Source: Chara braunii | Lineage: Eukaryota; Streptophyta; Charophyceae; Charales; Characeae | Direction: 5' to 3' | DNA: 64,000 nt | NCBI GenBank assembly: GCA_003427395.1 | Contig: BFEA01000729.1 | Location: 153,565-217,564 of the forward strand | Part shown: piece after piece, positions 11,034 through 21,591 of the stretch | Layout of the letters: every line of letters starts with the position of its first letter | How positions within the stretch are numbered: the first letter of the stretch is position 1 | Position numbers and translations under genes: made by a program | Notes under the pieces: model-generated | Database searches by the model: none | What the model saw: the letters and a program-made list of their open reading frames with translations, nothing else | What the model was told of the DNA's origin: nothing

Positions 11034-11604
11034 TCAGAGTCCCGCAATTCGCTCGACCTTGTAATCGAACTGCCAGATAAAGCCGATCCATCTCCCAACG
11101 GTCGGGTCTATAGGCTTATAGTTCTTCAGTGCCCCTGCGACGTTGGTCGGATCGATACTGAGGATAAACCGTCTTCCGAATAGGTAGGCTTGAAAGGTCT
11201 TGAGACAATGTAGGATGGCTAAGACCTCCTTTTTGAACTGGGAGTATCGTCGTTCGACCGAATTCAGGGTCCTGCTTTCGAACCTAATATGTTTTTCTCT
11301 GCCCTCGTCGCTCTTTTGTATAAGAACACCTCCTACTGCCAATGGTCCTCCATCGGTTTCCAGGATAAAGGGTCGTCGTACCTCATCGTTGAAGCAGGGA
11401 GATGCCAAAGTGACCTGATCGGAAGTCAAGACGTCTTTGAGGGTTTGAACCGCTGCTTCCCTATCCTCGGTCCACTCCATAGTCCCTCCTTCTCTAATCA
11501 TCACACGGATGGGTTCGACTATTTTGGGAAAGCCTTTAATAAAGATCCTCCAAAATCCGACCACCCCTAGGGAGGCTCGTACTTCCGTTATGGTGCGCAA
11601 GGGT
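11034..11604 (-). pseudogene. RNase H domain, element A
   Basis: The 188 aa frame begins with the end of the RT connection (TEVRASLGVVGFWRIFIKGF) and continues into Ty3-type RNase H. Visible marks: ILETDGGPLAVGGVL (first Asp), RFESRTLN, ERRYSQFKKEVLAI (Glu) and SIDPTN (later Asp). It would degrade RNA in RNA/DNA hybrids during reverse transcription. The last residues, KVERIAGL, match the conserved VERI.G segment before the integrase linker. Confidence 0.9.
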
Positions 11605-12536
11605 ATTGGCCATTGGGAGATCTTATCCGTCTTTGCCGGGTCAGGTTTCCTCCCATAGGCCCCACAGAAAACCCCAGTATGGTCACTTCTGGGACCGCTA
11701 AGATGCTCTTTGGTCCGCTTGCGGTAATATTATACACTAGGCTGGACCTCCGTCTCGTTTTTGTTCTGTGCGCCTTTTATGGGATTGTCGTCTATATACG
11801 GCTCGTATTTTTCCGTGAACATGTCCCCGGCTACCGCAAGCATCCTCCTTTGTGCCTCCGCCACAACGTTCGTAAAGCGCATAGGGGTCACTTGCATCTG
11901 CAGTTGCCCTACAGGGGTGTGCATAGCGGTGTACGGTCTGTCCCTGGCGTCGAGCGGCTGTTGGTCATAGCTTGAATACAAATCTATCAAGGAGTAAATG
12001 CTTCGGCTAGCGTGAGATTCTGCTAGCAGATCGGTCTGTGGAAGCGATTCCGCGTCCCGGATTGTTACCGCATTCAGCTTCTGTAAATCCTGGATCCATC
12101 TGAGTGTCTTGTTGGGCTTCCGGAAGACAAACCACTTGTTCGCGTAGGGGGATGCGGTGGGTTCGGCCACGAACGAATCTATCTTGGCTCTGAGCAGTTC
12201 GATGACTTCTACTGCTATTCCGAACTCGTAGGCAGGCCCTTTGTCCTTTCAGCACTCGTGTTCCACCATGTGGATCCTAACGGGGGAAATTAGTTTCGCA
12301 TCCAATCGACCTTTCTGATGGTCATTGAAAGCAAATGCTAAGTGAAACTCCTGACACGCTTTCCTTATCAGTTGGGTCTCTTTCGTCGTTAGGAACTCAT
12401 CTACCCCTATTTTCAGGGTGTCTGCTACCTCATCGGGTATCCGATGCCCTTCCGCTGCTCGCCTCCCCCTTATTATCCTCAAGATTTCTTCCTCTTTCTT
12501 CATGGTCTCCCCCTTTGATGTTTCTACTAGGATCAA
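11605..12536 (-). pseudogene. Reverse transcriptase, element A
   Basis: Split over three frames. 12249-12536 holds the pre-finger region (FLTTKETQLIRKACQEFHLA). 11730-12170 holds fingers and palm: NKWFVFRKPNKTLRWIQDLQ, LPQTDLLAE, SLIDLYSSYDQ (catalytic Asp) and YIDDNPIKG, the F/YxDD box (about 11781-11806). 11605-11730 reads GVFCGAYGRKPDPAKTDKI, the thumb/connection. All are normal for Ty3/gypsy RT. At least two frameshifts separate the parts, so no single polypeptide could be made. Confidence 0.92.
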
Positions 12537-12556
12537 GACCGGCTTGACTTTCTTCC

Positions 12557-13512
12557 TTACCGGCTTGTACTTTCGAACACTTCCTTCTGGGATCGTTCTT
12601 CTAAAAAATGAACGTTTGGGGTCGACCTTACTACCTCCGTGACGTGGGGCTGAATACTGACTATCTTCCCGTTCAGACAGTAGCCCTTTCGGACCTCATC
12701 CTCGAATTTGGCAAGCGTTGTCGGGTTCACTCCTTCTTTGTGGTACTTGATAGCCGTAATAAGTTGCAACAGGTTCGGAACTTCGAGCGTTACTTCCGAC
12801 GTTTCCTTCCGACACTCGTTCGGTTTAGGCAGACTGGCCCCAAGTTCAACTTCCGGTTCCTTCTCTGTCACCATGACCCCTAGGACTTCGTCTTTTTGTC
12901 TCCTTTTCTTCAGAGGCAGACCCATCTTGATCCATTCCTTTTTGCTAAAGACCTCATCAATCATGATTTCCACTCTTTCACTCATACCTTCTATCCGAGC
13001 GAATGCTCCTTTTCGTGCATTATCTTCGAACATTGGCGACCAGGTTGCCAACTTCCCCTTCGGAGGGTTCCCTCTGGTCCCAAGGAGTCGGAGGAGCTCT
13101 CCTCGGTCGGTCACTAAGTCCTCTATATCTACCATGTACGTGCCATCGTGCAGGTGCATGCCTATCATTTCTACGTTGGTGCACCATGGTCTCCCGAGGA
13201 TTATGTCATGGTTCATTTCTTCCATCACGGTCATGCGCTGAAATGACCAGATCGACTCCCTGATTCCTGCCTTAACTGCACATTTCGTGACATACCCCGC
13301 AAAGGGAATTTCCCCGCCGGCTCCCCGGATACTCCCTGTCACTTCCTTGTTTACCGTACAACCCGTAATTGTTGCGAAGTCTCATCGTACAAGGGTGATT
13401 TTCACACATCTGTCCACTAATACGTCTGTGTGATGAGTCCCGATCAACTTCCCTACGGGTAGTTCATAGAAGCTGAGCTTCATTCCGGGAGGCGCTCTCA
13501 TGACCTCGCCAC
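12557..13512 (-). pseudogene. Aspartic protease region, element A
   Basis: The 261 aa frame (12557-13342) contains HDIILGRPW, the hydrophobic-ILG retropepsin motif. Upstream, across a stop, the expected active-site stretch reads VLVDRCVKITLV (about 13395-13440). Position and flanks fit the protease active site, but D-R-C replaces D-S/T-G, so activity is unlikely. The rest joins protease to RT. The family would cleave Gag-Pol. Confidence 0.7.
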
Positions 13513-13513
13513 C

Positions 13514-14246
13514 TTATCTATCAGGTAGGCTTAGGTGGATATCCGCAAAGACCTTTTCCAGGTCTTCCAAGTCTCTTGGAATCCTATGGAGGTTGGCGAC
13601 CCCTTGCGGTGCCTCAGCCTCCTCCGTCTCCTGTTCCTGCGGTTCCGGCACCTCCTCTACCTCTACACGTCTGCGCGTTAGCAGTTGCCTGAGTCCTTTA
13701 AGCAATCTCGGGCTTGCTTGCAGCATGGTTTGAAAGGATACGGATACCATGGTAACTAGTAATTTGCTCAGGGTATCGTCGATTTCTGGCATGGTCAAGA
13801 TCGGGATTTGGTACCTTAACTTCTTCTTTGCCGCCGTGGCTTTGTCTATCGGCTCTTCCTCCCTTGTTTTCCTGTAGACTTTCTTCGGCTCCCCGGTCTC
13901 GGGCTCGCCTTGATTTGCGTTGGTTCCCGGCAACCTCCTCCATTACCGCATCTCGGATAAGTTTCTTTTCCACCCCTGCCCGCCGCGTGGTGATGTTCAC
14001 CCTATCTTGTTCATTACCTTCTAGGATGAAATTGACTTGTGCTCCGTGCCCCCGCGGCTGGTCCCAAACAATGTTCGCTACCGGCTCGGCTTCTACGGCG
14101 GCTATATCTAAGTTATTCAGGATGATGACGGCACACCGCATTCCGCCTGGCGAATTCCAGTATATTCGCTCCCCATGGGGCCCGAAAATTTCGCCTTTAA
14201 GGGACTTGCTGCATCTCTGTCTCATAATATCGTGGTTGAGTCTTGG
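13514..14246 (-). pseudogene. Gag C-terminal/protease linker, element A
   Basis: Two overlapping frames (13698-14273 and 13514-13933), rich in Lys, Arg and Glu, follow the zinc knuckle. Phrases such as GMRCAVIILNNLDIAA are not assigned to any family. It is probably the charged linker between nucleocapsid and protease, frameshifted once. Confidence 0.55.
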
Positions 14247-15538
14247 GTAGATCCGCACAAAGTGACCGATCATCGTGCAATATCGACACTACTCATTGGA
14301 CGGATCTTTCCTGCCGTATCCTCGGTTGGCTACTACTTCCGGAACTACGGCCTCTTGGGGTGGGAGGGCGGGGTGGGAAACTTGTGCCTGCATTACCAAT
14401 AGTGCATTTTCCACTCTTTCTATCTTATTATCGACTCCGTGCACCCGTTCGTGCAGGCTTTCTATTCCCCCCTTCACCTTGTCTCCCGTCTTTCCGGTCA
14501 AGTCTATGACCTCTCCCTCCTTAAGCAAAGCTAACGTCTCGGTTACCACCGTCTTCTCCACGAGGTTTGTTACCGTACTGAAGTCTACGTCCCTCGTGTA
14601 CTCAAACTTGCTGGTCTGTTGATAGGCTGGCAAAATCTTATCCTTATCGAACTTGGAGAACTGTCTAAGGAAATACTTGCTCATGATCCGGTCCGTTACC
14701 CCGGGAATTTGTAACACTACTAGGGTAAACGCTCTCGGGAAGTCGTTGTAAGTCGCACAGTTCTTCCTCTGTACAACCGCCAGTTCAACTTCTGTTGCCA
14801 TTTTCTCCGCCTTAGATACTTCCTCATCATTTCATTTCGGGTCTCTTTCCAGGATCCGTTGGCGGTGACGATGGCCATAATATCCCTTCGTAAGTTCAGT
14901 GACACATGTTGCCCTAAGTGATCCATCTTTTCCTCCTCCCTCCATTTCAACAGGGCTGCTAGATTCTCGTAGTCTATCAAGAATTGGGTGATGTTCGCCC
15001 CATCAATGGTGAGTTTCTTCTTGGCATTCGCGAGGTAGCCCTGATTTTTGTTCAATGCCCGAGTGAGGGTGGATACTATTTTTTGGAGTCCGCCCTCAGA
15101 ACGACCTGTTTCACCAGCCGTACTAGTCTTTTCTCCTTCCTTGCTATCCTTCCGTTTTTCTCCGGTTGTTGCTGTTCCCACCGGATCAAACCACCCTAGC
15201 ACCCTTTCTCTGAGACCCCAAAGCCCGTCGCACCCCTTCATTATTTTTGGCGCGGTAGGCAAGCGGCTAGCACCACTGTCTATGGCAGGTGGGTTTGTAG
15301 CTTTTTCCGCTTCTACAACCGGGGGGTCCCCCTTCTCCTTCCCTTTCTTGCTAGGCGTCCCCCTATGGCTACTATCCTTCTCTCCGTGCCTGATTTCGCC
15401 CTGACTAATCCTACGCTCCTCTCGTAGCTCCTCTTCCGGAAGGTCCCCCTCGTTCCCAACCATCATCTCTTCAATAAGTCTCGCCTTATACTCCACAGTT
15501 CGCTTCTCTATTTCTGCCTTCTTACGTCGGACATCCAA
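14247..15538 (-). pseudogene. Gag, element A
   Basis: Frames 14720-15538 (272 aa) and 14289-14801 (170 aa) overlap, indicating one frameshift. The first has a charged N-terminus and then a capsid-like core (FLIDYENLAALLKWREEEKM; W at the end of the core). The second is helical, with a predicted coiled segment (LHERVHGVDNKIERVENAL). It is followed across an in-frame TAG by CRYCTMIGHFVRIY (about 14247-14289). That is a CCHC zinc knuckle whose last Cys is Tyr. VIDLTG (about 14498-14516) is a SUMO-interaction-like motif. Gag would form the particle and bind element RNA. Confidence 0.8.
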
Positions 15539-15700
15539 GACTTTCGCTTTCTTGACTATGATCTCATCTGAGTTTCGCGGACTTGACCTTTCCTTGTCCC
15601 TTCCTTCCTTATTCTCCTGAGATCCTCGTTTACTTCCCCCGGTCTTTCCCGAACTTTCCCCACAAGCGGTTATCGGGTAGCTGAAAATTCAGGAATGAAA
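15539..15700. other. Spacer upstream of element A gag
   Basis: Short pyrimidine-rich stretch on the plus strand; no feature seen. Confidence 0.4.
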
Positions 15701-16110
15701 ATTCTGAAGTGAGAGTTTTGGGCAGTCTGAAAATCTTGAATAGTCCTGAAGTGGTGAAAGACCCGAAGACCCTGAAAACCACCTGTTTAGGCAGGCTGCA
15801 TCCTGAAGTGGTGAAGGGTGTTCTGAAGTGGTCAAGTGAGAGTTTTGGGCAATCTAAAAATCCTGAATGGTACTGAAGTGGTGAAAGGTCCGAAGACGAT
15901 GAAAACCACCCTTCACCACTTGAGGATGCAGCCTGACTAAACATGTGGTTTTCACGGTCTTCGGAGCTTTCACCACTTCAGGACCATTTAGGATTTTCAC
16001 ACCTGAATGGTCCTGAAGTGGTGAAAGGTCTGAAGACCCTGAAAACCACCTGTTTAGGCAGACTGCACCCTAAAGTATTGAAGTGTGTCTCGAAGTGGTC
16101 ATGAAAAATA
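15700..16110. repeat. Direct and inverted minisatellite between upstream ORFs and gag
   Basis: The phrases TCCTGAAGTGGTGAAAG, CCGAAGACCCTGAAAACC and TGTTTAGGCAGGCTGCA occur in three forward copies (about 15740, 15865 and 16005) and one inverted copy (about 15925-15990). Confidence 0.85.
15927..16067. repeat. Long hairpin with 62 bp arms
   Basis: Arms 15927-15988 and 16006-16067 are reverse complements apart from roughly seven mismatches, around a 17-nt centre. Cores are CTTTCACCACTTCAGGACC on one side and its complement on the other. In element A RNA it would sit between the upstream ORF array and gag. Confidence 0.85.
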
Positions 16111-16370
16111 CGGTTGTTGTTAACCTTCTCTCCCTTCGTTCCTTTCCACGCCCCTCTCTGTACCATGACTCCCCTTGCTCCGCAAGTTCCTAGCCTCTTC
16201 TTCCGACGCCATCTTTTCCTAACCCTACACATGGAAATTTTTTTTTGCGAAACGGCTGGTCGTTCACAGCTTCCCTAGTTCTTAGGTCCTAAGACTCCTA
16301 AGGTCCTTTTCTTTGCTGTTTCCATATTTTTCCGTCTCATATCAGTCGTGACGGCTTATCTACCGTTTTC
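16111..16370. other. Spacer, no gene
   Basis: Pyrimidine-rich on the plus strand, with a T-run near 16230. Nothing recognised. Confidence 0.4.
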
Positions 16371-17039
16371 TTATTCAGCAGGGCGCAACCCGAATATCAG
16401 GATTTTGATGAGTTCGAGTAGTTCACGAACCTGATTTCCCCAAAACGGTCCGTGCCTAACAGACACATCGTAAAACATTCTCGTCATCTGTGGCTGGAAA
16501 TGGTGGATCCAGACTAAGATCGAGTCCACCAAGTCTCTTGCCCTCGAAAGGCTGCCGAATACTAGGTCCACCATAAAACGGGGTACTTGGCACCGCAATC
16601 CTGTCATCGGGGCCCCAAACTCTCGCCATCCTCCTACCTCCAGCCGAGTTCCCAGTCCTACATTCCTTCTCCTCCGAATCTCCTGGCCTATCCGGTTCAC
16701 TATCCGGGCAGCCCTTCAGAATATTGGCAGCAGTCCATGTCCTAGTGCCATCTCAATTCCTAGCATGTGCCACCCAATCTCTGGCAGGTATACGGTCCCC
16801 GTCACCCTCAATTCAGCATATAGATTGTCCCCTGGTCCCCTATTGAATCTCATACCTCTCCATAAACACTCTACCATCATGAAGGTCTGGTCCCTTCCCA
16901 AGGTCACAACTCTCAATTTCGTGTCGATCCCTCGGACCAAGTAGCTCGCTGGAAGTGACACTTTCCATTCGTCCCCGCTTTCCGTGGGCGGCCGAGCGTA
17001 CGTGGGTCGTCGCGACATCCCGGCGCGTCTCATTATCAT
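16371..17039 (-). pseudogene. Upstream-ORF family member A4
   Basis: Two frames (16716-17039 and 16371-16700) are one protein split by a stop. I recognise no known family. In order it shows LRVTGTVYLPEIGW, then PRFMVDLVFGSLS, then FYDVSVRHGPFWGNQVRE, ending near GLRP. These segments align with A1-A3 on this strand and B1-B3 on the other side of the window: a ~220 residue domain with an RGxVxxxGWxYLS-like strand region, a PxFVVDxVFG segment and an aromatic-rich GPFxG segment. It is the copy nearest gag. The role is unknown. Ogre/Tat-type elements also carry an ORF of unknown function before gag, but I cannot show homology. Confidence 0.6.
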
Positions 17040-17188
17040 CGTTGGTTAGCGGTTCCCTGCACAGTTTAAACAGCAAGTGAACTATGCTTATTTCATCCAT
17101 TCCTTCGACCGCCACTTGGGCAACTCCCCAGTCTTTAATCCACCCTCCTTTTCTTCCTTACTCCTACCTTCTTTCCTTCCTCTTTTTA

Positions 17189-17845
17189 CTAACCCGTCTC
17201 CTCTTCTGATGGCTCGTACAGGCGGTTCAGATCATCTATGCAAATCAACCCCTGGTTTATTTCTCGTCGGACGACGCCCCATAGAACCTCATCGTTAACA
17301 ACTAGAACTCTAGGCCTTGTGGTGAACATAGCGCGCAGTATTCGGAACACCTCGTACCTCTGCTCACCGCCGAACGGCCCCATTTCCAGGAAGACTCGGT
17401 AGTATTCCCGGTGGACAGCCGCCTCCTCAAACGTCAGGTTGGCGAGGTCGGCCACTGCCCGCCTGACAAGATCCAACCCGCCTAGTCTTTCTAGTAAGAA
17501 GGGTGACAATCTCATTCGAACGTTCTCAGTAGGCAAATTGAAACTCCCGGTCATGGTCACCCTAAGGTTCGCTGTCATGTTGTCGAGCTCCGGGTCGGTG
17601 AACTCGAGCCCCGCCCGCCACACTAGCAGCCATGCCCCTTCGAACATGCTTAGGGAATCTTCTCGTGACGCTAGTAGGACTCCGAACGAGCGCCATCCAT
17701 CCTCTGATAAGTATAACCATCCTTCCGTGCGGACATGTCCCCGCAGGTCCGGATCCCACTCCCCATTCTCATCCGCTCGCCACTCAAACTTGGTTACCAG
17801 GAAAACCGTGTTTTCCATAAGCTCGACCCCAACCCAATCCACCAC
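17189..17845 (-). CDS. Upstream-ORF family member A3, longest intact copy on this strand
   Basis: An open frame of 218 aa with Met start; unrecognised family. Order of features: VDWVGVEL near residue 3, VRTEGWLYLSEDGW (about 38-51), a variable block, SPFLLERLGG (about 114), REYYRVFLEMGPFGGEQRYE (about 146-165), then REINQGLICIDDLNRLYEP near the end. DWVGxE also occurs in A2. The C-terminal 'REx..xxDDLxxLF/Y' element recurs in A2 and B3. It is acidic, with no membrane segment or signal peptide. This is the best copy for structure prediction. It lies in tandem with A4 and A2, same strand. Confidence 0.6.
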   Translation of the reverse strand: MVDWVGVELMENTVFLVTKFEWRADENGEWDPDLRGHVRTEGWLYLSEDGWRSFGVLLASREDSLSMFEGAWLLVWRAGLEFTDPELDNMTANLRVTMTGSFNLPTENVRMRLSPFLLERLGGLDLVRRAVADLANLTFEEAAVHREYYRVFLEMGPFGGEQRYEVFRILRAMFTTRPRVLVVNDEVLWGVVRREINQGLICIDDLNRLYEPSEEETG

Positions 17846-18180
17846 CGGGTGTCATACCTCAATTACGGTAGGTAGGCTGATTTTTATGCCCCAGTCGCTT
17901 CCCTTGGCGGCCCAATTCCCAGCGGGCGATCCTCAAGGAACGTCCTCCTTCGTGCCATTGCACGCCCTCCACCTGCCTTCGGTCTTTTTCCCATGGAGCC
18001 GCAGCGATCCCTACAATGGCCGGACACCCCAATCTCAGTCTTAGTACTTCTACCCCTCGAGGTTTTGCTTAAAACACACGTTCCCCCGTCTACGTCACCA
18101 CCTAATTCTTTTTCCTTTCTCCCTTCGTTTCTCCCCCTTTCCTCCTAGCTTACCCTGCTAGTTCGGCTTTCTTCCTGCCC
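17846..18180. other. Spacer between A3 and A2
   Basis: No frame resembling the family and no other gene seen. Confidence 0.4.
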
Positions 18181-19008
18181 CTAGTCGTACCACGTTACCT
18201 CGAATAGCTTGAACACATCATCCACATAGCAAGGTGTTGCTGCTACCTCTCTACGGATTATGGCTTCCCTGATCTCCGGGGCCACTTCTAGTCGATCGTT
18301 CATGTCTATGTCCAAAATGATAAGGACCTCCCAGGCTCTGTCGCCGTGGAAGGGACCAAACCTCAACGATGTTTTATAAAACTCTTATGTCAGCCACGCG
18401 CAATTTATGTGTATCCGCCCCATAGTTCTGGCCACTTCCGCGACATGGCCAAAGCCCCCAAACCAGTCCGCCACGAACTCGGGTACCCAAATTTTGGTTC
18501 ACAGGCAGGGAGGCCTAAACTCCTTCCATCCCCCTATTACGACCTTACTACGGACCACGTCCCAGCCTTTGTTCGCAAACCTCTCGCCTGCCCTCCGAGT
18601 CCTTGCCTCGGCATCCCTTAGAAGCCACATCGGACTTTGTCCTGCCGCGAGCGTTGTGCAAAATAAGTGTCACCCTTGCTCGGAGAGGATGACCGTTCCT
18701 ACCGACTCCACCCTTCCTTCCGCAATCTCTTCCCATCCATCCTCTTCTCTTAGAGGATTCCAGACGCGCTTTACCCACAGGTATGATAATTCCGGTACAA
18801 TCTCAAGTCCAACCCAGTCACATGTGGTCCCTCTCCAATCATTATCTTCTGGTATGGATATCTCTACCCCCCCTTCGATTCGTCTCGGCTCCCATCCTTT
18901 AAACTTGCAGTCTCTTAGTTGTAGTCCCCTTGCCATCCTTGATCCCCTGTACAACCACAATTCACCCATGCCATACAGCCCCGAGTCCCTTTCTTTTAGA
19001 AATCCCAA
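18181..19008 (-). pseudogene. Upstream-ORF family member A2, broken
   Basis: Pieces: 18670-19008 (112 aa, TTCDWVGLEIV), a stretch with stops (about 18370-18660) that still reads PEFVADWFGGFG, and 18181-18366 (RFGPFHGDRAWEV, then IIRREVAATPCYVDDVFKLF). The order matches A3. At least three stops separate the parts. Function unknown. Confidence 0.6.
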
Positions 19009-19124
19009 TCCTCAATCTCTACCCCCTCTTCCTCATCTGAGTCGTCTTCGTCCTCCTCATACCATAAGTCTTGTACCCCTTCCAGAAACGTTTTTCCTAT
19101 CGCGACATTCCTATACACTATCTT

Positions 19125-19620
19125 TCAATGCACGTTGCTCGGGACGAACAGGCCGTCCGTACTAAGATGGTTTAGCATCGTGGTTAGTTTCTTCGCCCAA
19201 TTCCCTTCGAATGGGCCCTTCTCGACAGACAGACGAAAGAAGTTATGCTGGGCCCCTTGGTACAGCCCCAGGCTTGCTATGGATCTGCATATCCGCACCC
19301 GCCTGCTCCGGGTTCCGAAGACGGCGTCCACCATGAAGGGCGGCATGACACACCTCAAGGTCCTAAACGGCTTTCGTACATTCCCTTTATCCCCAAGTTT
19401 CACTCGTACATCAATCGCCTCCATCACATTTCCACCTGCTGGCACGCGACCCACACCACTTCCAGCTCAGGCTCCTAAAACAACTTGTACGAGAGTAATC
19501 CTAAGACAAGCTCTATAATCATGGCGTTTTCCTTTTCCTTAGACAAGTAGACCCATCCCCGGGCCTCCACGGTCCCCCGAAACTCTAAGTCCAACAGCCT
19601 CGGCGCTAACCTCATCAACA
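19125..19620 (-). pseudogene. Upstream-ORF family member A1, 5'-truncated
   Basis: 19125-19454 (109 aa) contains PPFMVDAVFGTRS and FFRLSVEKGPFEGNWAKKL. Upstream, in another frame with stops, 19500-19620 reads FRGTVEARGWVYLSKEK, the family's first conserved segment. Homology ends abruptly at about 19620, where poly-A/AT-rich DNA begins. That boundary marks the truncation of element A. Confidence 0.6.
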
Positions 19621-21356
19621 ACTAAAAAAAAAAAAAAAAATTCAAATTTATAATAATTAATTTTTTTAAGCTTATAATGAGTTGTCCATATGGAGCATGC
19701 ACCATATTCTAACTTTTTTTGCATTAAGAAAACTTCACCGATAAACACACATTAGTTGAACGTTGGCTCAATACAACAAACGTTAACGATATGAGATAAA
19801 TATTATCTGAACAGTTCGACCAACATTCCTCTAATATTGGAAACGACGTTTATCAGCTATATATTCCACTAACCTTTTAATGTTTCCAGGTTATACTAGA
19901 ACGTTGGGATGATTGTTGCCAAGCATGAAGTAACGTTCGAGCAACATTTTCGTGCACGTTAAAAAAAAAAAAAACATTTCCATACCGTTCAGTTTTTGTT
20001 ATGTAAAGAAATACTACTCAGTCGGTTCCATAATAGAAACGAAACACATAATTTCTTTAATGATGGATGTGAGGGCTAGAGGTGACAACGGTACATACAA
20101 CTGTGACGCTCAACTCTATCACAATAAGTAGAAGCCTAAGTACACTTCGGAGGTATATAAAGCATACGAAACACTACAAACATTACTCATAAGATTACAA
20201 TTATTAAAAATTTTGTAAACATTTTTTGTTTTGAGACATTAGTGCCTACAATATTCAACCGAATCGTGAGACGAAGAATAAGATTTGTGCACATATTATC
20301 TTAACACACATTACCGAAAAAAAATAATAATAATAAGAAAACAACCATTATATTACTTCATATTCAACTATTTGAGGAAAACTGCGTTTGGGTCAGAGTT
20401 ACGTATTTGGTGGTAATATCAAACAACGTGAAAGAACAATCATCGATTAGTCGTGAGTGTCCATTAAGTGTCAATATTAAACATGATGATATACATCGTA
20501 AGCACGAATTGGATAAATGATAAAATTTTGTTTCTTCACCATTAACGACATAACAACAAGTGTTTCCTTAAAATCATAAACTTCAACACACTCATGTTCT
20601 CATAATAAGTGTAAACACCCGACGGCTCTGTCATCCCATGTATTATATTTCTACTTTCAGTTGCGATCGCCAAAGTTCGACATTTAACGTCTTACTGTTC
20701 ATCACTATCATCATTATGAAACTCGAATGATGCCCATATAAAGAGAGTTGTCGTGCTGCCCGGGTGCCCAAACGTTGCACCGAAGCTGGCCGGGACAATG
20801 GGCCAAAAAATAGGGTCGGGAGGAGTCTCAATCCATAATATAACAAATAAAAATGAAAAAAAAAACATGTTTTACACAATACCAAACCAAACAACCTTTG
20901 GCTTAGGTTCACGTTCAAATTCTTCACATAATTGGAAATAAAAATGAAACAAAGGAAGAAAAATCAACTCGCACTTTTCGAATGTCCTTCAAATCTATTC
21001 TTACTCTCATTAAGGCCCCTAATACCCCACCCGCTTCAAAACTGACATGAAAAAAACTAAAAAAAAGGATTCCTTACTGATGAAGGGCGCAAAAAGGTTC
21101 ATCATTAGGGGAACTAACAAACAACCAAAGGTTTTACTGTTTTTTTTACTTGCCCGGGTGACCCTTCGAGGACGGTCCTCATCGCACTGGCCCGACTGCA
21201 GTGCCCAGCCGGGCGGTCAAGCCTGTGCGGATCTGGTGACCCAATCCATGTGCCCAAGAGTTTCTATCCATCCTTCTTCTATCATACTCATCCATCTACG
21301 CGACTTCGATGACGCACGTGGCCGAGCTCCAGCGGCCTGAACTAACTCACTCACAC

Positions 21357-21358
<2 letters not shown>
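19621..21358. other. AT-rich non-coding spacer
   Basis: Base composition shifts sharply at 19620. No gene. Short GC-rich islands at about 20755-20830 and 21150-21240 both contain TGCCCGGGTG. The second also holds the hairpin GAGGAC/GTCCTC. Confidence 0.5.
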
Positions 21359-21420
<62 letters not shown>

Positions 21421-21432
21421 TCTCTCGCTCGC
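21359..21432 (+). repeat. (CT)n microsatellite
   Basis: About 28 CT dinucleotides followed by CTCG and GCGC repeats. Confidence 0.95.
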
Positions 21433-21591
21433 TCGCTCGCGCGCGCGCACACGCGGTTATGTTTTTAACCGATATTTTACAAATGCATATGCACTTCTCT
21501 TAAGTTGTATGCCGCATGTTTATTAAGCTCACATTTCCTCCCGACTACTGTTGCAAGCTTATGGAGGAGTAATGCCCACGTCCTGCAACCT

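Larger units (their letters stand above)
8165..19620 (-). mobile_element. Element A: decayed Ty3/gypsy retrotransposon with extra 5' ORFs
   Basis: On the minus strand, from high to low coordinate: four paralogous unknown ORFs, a repeat-bearing spacer, gag with a zinc-knuckle remnant, aspartic-protease region, reverse transcriptase, RNase H, integrase and an acidic ORF. Integrase after RNase H is the Ty3/gypsy order. Every domain is broken by frameshifts or stops. The 5' end stops abruptly at about 19620, where AT-rich unrelated DNA begins, so no 5' LTR or PBS remains. The 3' LTR is not identified; it may lie in 1-8160. Confidence 0.85.

Noticed and set aside
21309-21503. Ser-Leu repeat ORFs at CT microsatellites (also 30372-30731, 38736-39095)
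   Set aside because: Direct translation of dinucleotide repeats.
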